64,000 bases of DNA, taken from Pyrenophora tritici-repentis. Taxonomy: Eukaryota > Ascomycota > Dothideomycetes > Pleosporales > Pleosporaceae. Position 1 is the first letter of the stretch; each line of letters starts with the position of its first letter. Positions 56,466 to 64,000 of this stretch are shown piece after piece. A program made the position numbers and the translations under genes. The notes below the pieces were generated by a model. It was not told the origin of the DNA. It searched no databases and saw nothing but the letters and a program-made list of their open reading frames with translations. The stretch covers positions 1,364,001 to 1,428,000 of the forward strand of contig NC_089398.1 in the NCBI RefSeq assembly GCF_003171515.1, written 5' to 3'.

Positions 56466-58771
56466 ATGGTTGGAAAGAAGTCAGGCAGGGCCCAACTCAG
56501 GGAAGAGGGTACGGCGTCTCGACATAATCAATACCATGGCAAATGGTGGCAGCTAACAAGATCACAGGTTTGGAGCGGACAGATAACAACATGGACCTCA
56601 CGACATGGCCCCAGGTCGGCATGATCAACCAAAAGAACTACTACACCGAGTTCCTGAAGCGCGACGAACAATTCCTCGCTGTAAGATACCCCAAGGATGA
56701 AGAACGTGCGCGCATTGTACAAGAGGCCAGAGACAAGGATCGCGCACGCGCCCTTGGAGTGCCGACTACGGAAGGCGCGACCCCACAGACTGTGGATGAG
56801 ACCATGGACGATCCCGAAGTTTCTTTCGCATCGAGGACCGATATCTCCAAGCTCATCGTGATACACCCGGGCAGCCAGAACCTAAGGATAGGCCTGGGGT
56901 CGGATGCATTGCCCAAGACCGTGCCCATGGTCATTGCACGCAAGTGGAAAGAGAGCGAGGATGAGGAAGATGACGGAGAACCCTATCCCAAGCGGATGAA
57001 GGTCGATGGGGATGTCCCTGCAGATGCCGTGGCTGAAAAGAAGTTTGGACTTGATTTTTCTGACCAGTACCATGCCATGTCATCTGAGCTGAGGACACGC
57101 ATGCGCATCAATAAACGACGAGTGCTCCCAAACTCAAAAGACCTTGTCAGCAACTACAACAAGAAGTCTCCCCCAGACATCATCTCCGAGCACAACGACA
57201 TCAATCGCATTGAGTGGACGGAGCTACCAGCAGACCCAAAGAAGGCACCAGACTTCTTTACGGGGCATGAGGCTTTGCGGATACCGGAAAGATCAAACCC
57301 ACGATACAAACTTTTTTGGCCTATACGGAATGGCACCTTCAACGAGAAAGACTACCGAGACCGTAACCAAATCTACCACGACATATCTAAAATCCTTGAG
57401 GAGGCATTCAGGACCCAGCTCGGTATCACGAAGCTGAAGGACCTTGTTAACTACAAGTGCGTTTTCATCATTCCAGATCTCTATGAGCGGCAATACGTGA
57501 CCATGATTCTGGACATCCTGATGCGAGACCTCAGTCTTGGAAAGGTTTGTCTGCAGCAAGAGTCTCTCTCAGCGACATTTGGTGCAGGTTATGGTGTTGC
57601 CTGCGTCGTGGATATTGGCGCTCAAAAGACGTCCATCTGCTGCGTCGACGAAGGACTGTGTGCCGAGGAGTCGCGCGTCAATCTGAAAATGGGCGGAGCC
57701 GATGTCACTGAAACATTTATCAAAATGATGATGTGCGGCAACTTTCCATACGCGGATATGAACCTCAAGCGGAGGTACGACTTTTTGCTTGCTGAAGAGC
57801 TGAAACAAAAGTTCTGCTCAATGGACGAAGGCTCCGTCACAGTCCAGACGTGGGATTTCCATCTTCGGGCTTCGGGGCAGGATACACGGAAGTATACGTT
57901 CAAGACGTACGATGAAACGATGCTGTCTGTGATGGTAGGTGACTGATTCTTGTCATGTGATGCTTGTTACTAACGAACATAGGGGTTTTTCAAGCCTTCG
58001 ATATTTGAGAATGCACATAAGCTCGAAAACAGGAGAAAAGTGATACCGCGTTCTGTTGATCTGTATGATGGCTCGCCCAATGATCCCATCTCGCAAGCCC
58101 AAATCGCCATCATCGAGGCTGCAGCCGGTAAACCGGTTATCCCTACCATAAACGGCTCACAAGATCCTGTCAACAGCACTGCGCCCATGTCTACGCCTCA
58201 ACGTCCGCAACCCAGTCCTTTCAGCCTCCTAGGCCGATTGAACGAGAATGAGAACACGCCGCGATCATCGGTGGCGGGATCGCCGGGCCCGGAAGGCATG
58301 GCTACGCCAAACGCGGACCGCGACACACCCATGGGTGACGGAGATGGTGCTCCGCTCCTTTTTCGTGATCCTATCCACGAAAAGACCAAGCTAGCCGAAG
58401 CTCGCGATGCCATCCTACCCATTCACTCTCTCGATCAGGCCATCCTGGAGTCGCTGACCCAAGGTGCCCGAGGCGACGATCGCAAGCTCCGCGACTTCTT
58501 CGGTGGTATCATGTTAGTGGGCGGCGCTTCAAAGACCCCTGGCTTGAGGGAATTTCTCGAGATGCGGCTGAGAGAACTACGACCGGGCTATGGAAAAGAG
58601 ATCCTCGTCGGTCCGCCCCCCAGGGATTTTGATCCGCAGGTTGTGGCGTGGAAGGGTGGAAGTGTGTTTGGGCGGTTGAGTGGGCATGGCAACGACGGGT
58701 GGATCTCGAGGTATGAGTATGATATGCTTGGAGCTAGATTATTGAACAACAAGTGCATGTTCGCTTGGTAA
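56466..58771 (+). CDS. ARP8: Actin-related protein Arp8 (INO80 complex)
   Basis: Exons 56466-56508, 56568-57934 and 57983-58771 (introns 59 and 48 nt); 732 residues. Nuclear subunit of the INO80 chromatin remodeller that binds histones and linker DNA. Actin-fold segments are IVIHPGSQNLRIGLGSD (phosphate loop 1 region), LYERQYVTMILDILMRDL, ACVVDIGAQKTSICCVDEG, MGGADVTETFIKMM and GIMLVGGASKTPGLREFL. The Arp8-specific acidic insert EDEEDDGEPYPKRMKVDG and the mid-region insert (residues about 500-580, Pro/Ser-rich) set it apart from actin. The first exon is only 43 nt. Confidence 0.95.
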
Positions 58772-60369
58772 AATTGGGTCTGCAAGTCGGAGACATGTGA
58801 CACTTTGGAGTCGCGTGGGGGAGGGCAAGGGGTAGGGTAGTGTGATATGGATGAATACATGCTTCTACACATTACAATGGATAACTATGGGATAGCAATT
58901 TTTGTACGCCTATTATTAGGAAGTCACGGACCATTCATCAATACACTTTCCCGGTCAACGGATCGATTCTCGCAAAGTAACTACACACCGACCAAATCAT
59001 CTTGGGCTTGAATGCAGTCTGCATGGAATTCTTTTTCCGCTTACTTGTGTACAGTACCGCCCACTCCGAATGGGTCAGCAACAGGCCGCATAAACTCTAT
59101 AGTTCCATGGACCGACCGGAACATGCACCACTGCAGCCAAGCCTTATGACCATCGAAGACATACGTATACAAAGACGCAAGGCTAGCCCGGGGCGGAAGC
59201 ATAACCACCACGCCGCGTAGCGACTAGTGACTTTTGTAGATAATGGAGCGAAGTTTACGTCTTGAAGCTTGACTTTGCATCACTGTATTATTTCGAAGCA
59301 CACTGGCTGTCTCTGTCTCTGTCTCTCTCGCCCATGCCTATCCCCACAGACACGAAACCATCCTGCCTACAAGAAAAATCTCTGGGCAAATTTCCCCCTC
59401 TCCATCTACTCTGTGAGGGCTAAAGACTTGGCGCCTCTGTCATATCCAAATCTTAAAAACTTTGTGCTATTGCTATGATATCATGAATATTATTATCTTA
59501 TACTCTCTTTTCTTCACCCTCTACTTTGAATATCATCCAAGGTTTTTTACTATTCAAACTACCTTGTTGTTGCAGTCGCAGAGCAAAAAAAAAACCGCAG
59601 TGTCAATCCCGGGAGACATTCACATCTACCCAACGAAACCCCCCCCCACCACCACGAACCCAAATGTCAGAAACCCTAAAACCGCCGCGCATCGGACGCA
59701 CAAACAACCACCAACACACCCTGCCAGTCGGGCGACTCACCCAGCGGCACCAGCCGGGATACTCGGGGAGCGCGTGAGATTACGAATCGATCGAAGGAGG
59801 AAGGATTGTCCTGCTGCTATCTCGGATGGAGCCGGTCTGTGTCGTTGCGCGCGCGGTTCCTGGGGTAAGTTACGGAAAGAAAAAAAGTGTTGGAGAGCTA
59901 AGTATGTAGGCCAAGGAGAATTGGGTCACGTGGTGCGCAGGAACCGGACCGCAAACGCGCGGGCATTTAGTGATGCTGGGCAGGAGGTGGATAAGGGGGT
60001 TGTTCTGTGTTGTTCTTTTTCTTTTCTCGTTCTTTCTTGCCTTGATTGACGTGTTTTTTGATGCGTATTGTAGGTTTCACAGTTACCATGTCTATGTTGA
60101 CGTATTGATGCGCCGGGTGGTTTGTAGGTAGAAGATCGGGATTCGGAGGTCCGCGGTGTTATTATCCGCACTCTAGTGGCGCGCGGCTGGCGTGCTGAGA
60201 CTGGAGCTAGGAGCGGTATTTTCTGCTCTTGGTCTTGTAAGCTACGATGTCGACGACGATGATAATACCGCCGATGTGTATCGGTAGGTGGGCACGTTTC
60301 ATCTACTTTGTCGTTTTGGTAAGTGGATACGATGATGACTAATGACCCACTAATTTACGAATCCAAGTA
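58772..60369. other. Intergenic, no gene seen
   Basis: Short C/T repeats near 59310-59330, an A-run near 59585, and no domain-bearing frame. Confidence 0.5.
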
Positions 60370-60426
60370 ACATGATCCATGGGCGAGCGGCGCACACGGG
60401 CGAGCGGCGCACCCCACCAACTTTAC
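60370..60426 (+). repeat. Left terminal inverted repeat of the pogo element
   Basis: Reads inward to CCACCAACTTT and is matched by the reverse complement of the right end. Confidence 0.9.
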
Positions 60427-60450
60427 TCACCTTACTGATCTTAATCTACA

Positions 60451-62103
60451 ATGGCTCAACGCAGCGCTACTCAATTACTATCAAATGAAGCAGATATTCA
60501 GCTTGCTATCTCATCTATTAATGCGCACCAGATCCAAGGTACCCGTACTGCTGCAGTAGTCTACAACGTAGCCGAAACAACGCTCCGCCGCCGACGCGCT
60601 GGTATACCTGCCCGACGCGATTGCCCGCCCAACTCAAGGAAGCTTACCCAGAGAGAAGAGGAGGTGATTATCAGCTATATACTTCAGCTAGATCTGCGTG
60701 GATTTGCGCCTACCTACACAGCTGTACGTGATATGGCTGATAAGCTGCTGGCTGCGCGTGGTGGAGAGCAGGTTGGAGTCAACTGGCCATCTACCTTTGT
60801 TAAGCGTACAGACAGTCTTCGGACGTGTTTCAACCAAGCGTACGATAGGCAGAGAGCTCTTTGTGAGGATGCAACATTAATAAAGAGGTGGTTTAAGCTT
60901 ATAGAAGAGACAAAGGCTGAGCTAGGTATCTGCGATGAGGACGTCTACAACTTTGATGAAGCTGGCTTTATGATGGGCAAGATTACAACGCAGCTAGTTA
61001 TAACAGGAGCAGAGAGGAGAGGCAGGCCGAAGAGTATTCAGCCAGGCAATCGCGAGTGGGTAACGCTGATCGCTGCTATCAGCGCTGCTGGCTGGTCAGT
61101 CCCACCGTTCCTCATCTTCGCTGGCCAGTACCACCTATCAGCCTGGTATAAGGAAGCTGAGATCCCACGCGACTGGGCGATCGCAGTCAGCGATAATGGC
61201 TGGACGAATAATGAGCTTGGAGTTGAGTGGCTAAAGCACTTCAACGCTCACACGCAGGCTCGTAGTGTAGGCGCGCGTCGCCTGCTTATTATTGATGGCC
61301 ATAAGAGCCACCAATCTCTAGAGTTCCAGGAGCTCTGCAAGGAGAACAATATCCATACGCTCTGTATGCCTCCTCACTCATCTCACCTACTCCAGCCACT
61401 TGATGTTGGCTGCTTCTCGCCATTGAAGCGCGCGTACAGCCGTGAGGTGGAGAGCCTCATGCGCAACCACATCAACCACATCACCAAGCTAGAGTTTCTG
61501 CCAGTGTTCAAGGCAGCATTTGATCAAGCGTTCACGCCAGCCAATATCTGCTCAGCCTTCCGCGGCGCAGGCCTTGTTCCTCTACAACCAGAGGCTGTTC
61601 TATCAAAGGTAGATGTACAACTGCGTACACCTACTCCTCCAGCAGCTCTGCCAGAGGCTCCCTGGGTAGCTCAAACGCCGAGCAACGTACGTGAGCTTGA
61701 GGCTCAGTCAAGCCTAATACGTGAGCGCGTGCGCCAGCACAAGAGCTCATCACCAGCTTCAATTATTATGGCGATTGACCAGCTAAAGAAGGGCGCCGAG
61801 GTGATGATGCTCTCTGCTGAGCTGATGCGCGATCGGATCTCTAGTCTTGAGAAGGCCAACAGCGCAGCCTCAGAGCGTAGGCGGCGCTCTAAAAGGCGTA
61901 TACAGAAGCATGGAGTACTCACAAAGGGAGCTGGAGAGGATATACTGGCTCAAAATGAGGCTGACCAGCAGATTGCTCATGAAGAGCGTCAAGGAGGAGC
62001 GCGATCAGGCCTCAGCCAGCGGGCTCAAAGGCGCTGCACTAGGTGCAAGGAGACTGGGCACAACTCGCGCACATGCAAGACTGATACTATTAATATAGAG
62101 TAA
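60451..62103 (+). CDS. Pogo/Fot-family DDE transposase
   Basis: 550 residues, one exon, starting 81 bp inside the element. Residues 10-55 form a psq-type helix-turn-helix ([20 protein letters not shown]), residues 65-140 a CENP-B-type DNA-binding part ([30 protein letters not shown]). The DDE domain shows the three acidic positions in [22 protein letters not shown] and [14 protein letters not shown]. The C-terminus carries a zinc knuckle [14 protein letters not shown] (C-X2-C-X4-H-X4-C). All catalytic positions are intact, so it is potentially active and could act in trans on related ends. Confidence 0.95.
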   Translation: MAQRSATQLLSNEADIQLAISSINAHQIQGTRTAAVVYNVAETTLRRRRAGIPARRDCPPNSRKLTQREEEVIISYILQLDLRGFAPTYTAVRDMADKLLAARGGEQVGVNWPSTFVKRTDSLRTCFNQAYDRQRALCEDATLIKRWFKLIEETKAELGICDEDVYNFDEAGFMMGKITTQLVITGAERRGRPKSIQPGNREWVTLIAAISAAGWSVPPFLIFAGQYHLSAWYKEAEIPRDWAIAVSDNGWTNNELGVEWLKHFNAHTQARSVGARRLLIIDGHKSHQSLEFQELCKENNIHTLCMPPHSSHLLQPLDVGCFSPLKRAYSREVESLMRNHINHITKLEFLPVFKAAFDQAFTPANICSAFRGAGLVPLQPEAVLSKVDVQLRTPTPPAALPEAPWVAQTPSNVRELEAQSSLIRERVRQHKSSSPASIIMAIDQLKKGAEVMMLSAELMRDRISSLEKANSAASERRRRSKRRIQKHGVLTKGAGEDILAQNEADQQIAHEERQGGARSGLSQRAQRRCTRCKETGHNSRTCKTDTINIE

Positions 62104-62170
62104 TCTACTGTATCAATATCTAGCAATAATATTATCGCGTTGTTGAGATGCATCGCTTTAAAGTTGCAAA

Positions 62171-62223
62171 AGTTGGTGGGGTGCGCCGCTCGCCCGTGTG
62201 CGCCGCTCGCCCATGGATCATGT
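62171..62223 (-). repeat. Right terminal inverted repeat of the pogo element
   Basis: Exact inverted copy of the left end; TA follows at 62224-62225. Confidence 0.9.
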
Positions 62224-62225
62224 TA

Positions 62226-62588
62226 CTATTCTTTCAGTCCAATTTCGGCAGCTTTCTGGTCACAGAACTCTGCCATTTCAACGTCTTTGATGCTGAGACC
62301 TTCGGGCTTGTGAGTGGTCCATTCGATGCTGACGCGGTTATACAGGTTGGACCATGAAGGATGATGTTTCTTGGCCTTGCATTCATCTGCGATGAGTGAC
62401 ATGAATTGCCAGGCCTTTGTAAAACTCGAAAAGGTAAATTCGCGCGTGACGCCCTTTCTTGACTCGCTGAGCTGCCAGGCGGGAAAGAGGCTCGAAACTC
62501 GATCGGGCAGATGGCTTGGTTGGTCGGCAGCAAAGATTATGTCATCCGCTACTGCATCCCGGCTTGGCTGTGCGGCCATCTTTGACAT
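62226..62588 (-). CDS. Pterin-4a-carbinolamine dehydratase
   Basis: 120 residues from the ATG at 62588 (MSKMAAQPSRD); the frame is open further upstream without ATG. The enzyme dehydrates 4a-hydroxytetrahydropterin in pterin recycling. The signature motif is present: KKHHPSWSNLYNRVSIEWTT followed by LSIKDVEMAEFCD, with the HHP pair, aromatic, Trp and Asp of the active site. Its TAG stop (62226-62228) directly touches the TA duplication of the pogo element, so its native 3' untranslated region is displaced. An N-terminal extension or upstream exon is possible. Confidence 0.88.
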   Translation of the reverse strand: MSKMAAQPSRDAVADDIIFAADQPSHLPDRVSSLFPAWQLSESRKGVTREFTFSSFTKAWQFMSLIADECKAKKHHPSWSNLYNRVSIEWTTHKPEGLSIKDVEMAEFCDQKAAEIGLKE

Positions 62589-64000
62589 GGAATGAGTGGT
62601 TGATATTGACCGGACACTTGTTGACAGTGCATTCACCGTAGAGGATACGGCGGTCTCTGGCCTCGTCGGGGGGCGCGCTTGGCGGAGAAGGAGGAACGTT
62701 TTGGTGCGACAGGATTTGTGGCACAAAGCTCGGTAAGAAGGGCTGTTATTCGCAGATTAGCTACGTTTAGGTTCTGAGATAATCATGGCCAAGAGCAGGG
62801 TCTCCACCGAAGAGCGAGGAAATGGCTTGCAGATCCGGAGCAACGGGGTACATAGACTTACGGAATTGCCCGAGCTAGATGCTGAGGATGTATCATTGAT
62901 GCTGGCGTGAAAAGTAATCGACGCTAACGGCAGCAGATGCGCTCAAGGTTGTGGTATACGACAGCCCCAATGATGCGGCAGCGGTGGGATTATGTGCGCA
63001 CGACGTGGGGTGAGGTTGATGCAAATACGTTGGACCCGGAGTAACTTGAATTGATAGCAGGCGGCTTGCAGATGCGCATGGGCCAACGGTCGCGCCGTTC
63101 AGTAGTTCAAGAGGATATAGATTGATCAACGGCAGCTAGAAAAAATACCAACAAAACCGGCTTGGTAGTTGTACCTATCCCTTATGTTGGCCGTAGCACT
63201 TTCCGCGCTGGGAAAGAGATGAGGATTAGTGGTGGTGTTGTATTGCTGATGCTGCACACAGGCACTCTATCTACCTCTCTCTCAGATGGGATCGGATGAG
63301 AAAACGGCAAGTGTCTGGGGTTGCAATCAGGAGAAGGCTAACATCAGTCGATGCGGGAGCGTCGGATCTGGGACTTCATATCGCCCGTATGCGTATACAG
63401 TAATCAGCCACCAGCTGCAACGAGGCTAGCGTGGCTGGGATGTACACGGCTACCAGATGGTCGGGGAATTGGTCAGCAGTCGTAGAAAGTAGAGTAGCTG
63501 GTCGATCCGGAATCTTGCACACGCACAGGTGGGCGGGTTATAGCCGAGTGCATTTGCAGTAGAGCGGGTTGGGCACGTAGTGCGCCCGGGCGAGGCGTTG
63601 AAAGGGCTATTAGCTACGGGGCGGGTGCGAGGGCTTGTGCCAGTGTCGTCGACGGTCGACCATGGACGTTCCCGAGTCGGCCGACATCCGGCTTGATGCT
63701 ACTTAAACGCGAGCGAGCGCCCACCACCTTAGTCAAAGCTGCGTAATCCACATTTCGACCAACTGCATCATCACGCACAGGTGAGTTACCCCATCCTCCA
63801 GCAGACTCCAACATGGGGCGCGCAACTACAATAATACCGTCGCAAAATTGCGCGCCTTGCTTGGCGCCGAAAGCCCGCGAAGCTGACCGTACGAGTCCAG
63901 GCGCAACTCTCTCTCACGCATTAACATTTGCTTTCTGCTTTCTGCAATCCCCACAACCTCATCGTCGCGACGTCACCACCACATCCCGACTAGCAACCCC
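62589..64000. other. No gene supported to the end of the window
   Basis: Short frames only. The last 200 bp is rich in C and short A/C tracts like a fungal 5' leader, so a gene may start beyond the edge. Confidence 0.5.

Larger units (their letters stand above)
60370..62223 (+). mobile_element. Fot/pogo-type DNA transposon, apparently complete
   Basis: 1854 bp, ends ACATGATCC...GGATCATGT, flanked by TA on both sides (60368-60369 and 62224-62225). The inverted repeats are identical over at least 55 bp. Each end is an 11-bp tip followed by two 17-bp units (60381-60397 and 60398-60414 on the left) sharing GGGCGAGCGGCGCAC. It carries one uninterrupted transposase gene. No RIP-like damage is visible, so insertion is probably recent. 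Confidence 0.95.

Overview
The window is nuclear DNA of a filamentous ascomycete. The evidence is: short GT-AG introns of about 45-120 nt with CTAAC/CTAAT-type branch sites, Pezizomycotina-type gene content, a HET-domain NLR, and a Fot/pogo transposon. A dothideomycete (Pleosporales-like) host fits, but I cannot fix the species from sequence alone.

Layout. 1-6.6 kb: the 3' part of a ROG1-like lipase gene and a large low-complexity protein with a Cys-rich C-terminus. 7.0-14.1 kb: a BTB-domain gene on the minus strand, split by a 5.7-kb element. The element has 447-bp inverted terminal repeats and TA target-site duplications, and its only gene encodes a HET / NB-ARC / TPR NOD-like receptor with 13 near-identical TPR units. 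15.3-16.9 kb: a sugar transporter. 17-20.8 kb: gene-poor. 20.8-32 kb: a small secreted protein, the divergent pair UBC6 / SAM50, a secreted FAD oxidase and a secreted lactonase (also divergent), and a conserved unknown protein. 32.3 kb: an intron-containing tRNA gene. 32.8-46.5 kb: an OPT transporter, BCS1, an RRM protein, a nitrilase, an EthD protein, eIF3l and a coiled-coil protein. MITE-like foldbacks lie at 45.2 and 47.0 kb. 48-58.8 kb: a nucleolar RRM protein, a small Cys-rich membrane protein, a COX14-like mitochondrial protein, a DUF2458-like protein, a GPI-type surface protein and ARP8. 60.4-62.2 kb: an intact Fot/pogo transposon with perfect inverted repeats, inserted directly after the stop codon of a pterin-carbinolamine dehydratase gene. 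The last 1.4 kb shows no gene.

Main result. The NLR gene appears to be cargo of a mobile element. Removing the element and one TA rejoins the BTB gene in frame across the insertion point, into a BTB-family C-terminal sequence. Each end of the NLR element has an 11-bp tip followed by two 17-bp direct units, the same arrangement as the autonomous pogo element 47 kb away. This suggests that a pogo-type transposase could move it. The NLR itself has lost its last TPR unit to three stop codons.

Housekeeping genes (SAM50, BCS1, COX14-like, eIF3l, ARP8, UBC6) make up most of the window. They look intact and show no operon-like linkage; functional links between neighbours are limited to a few divergent pairs.
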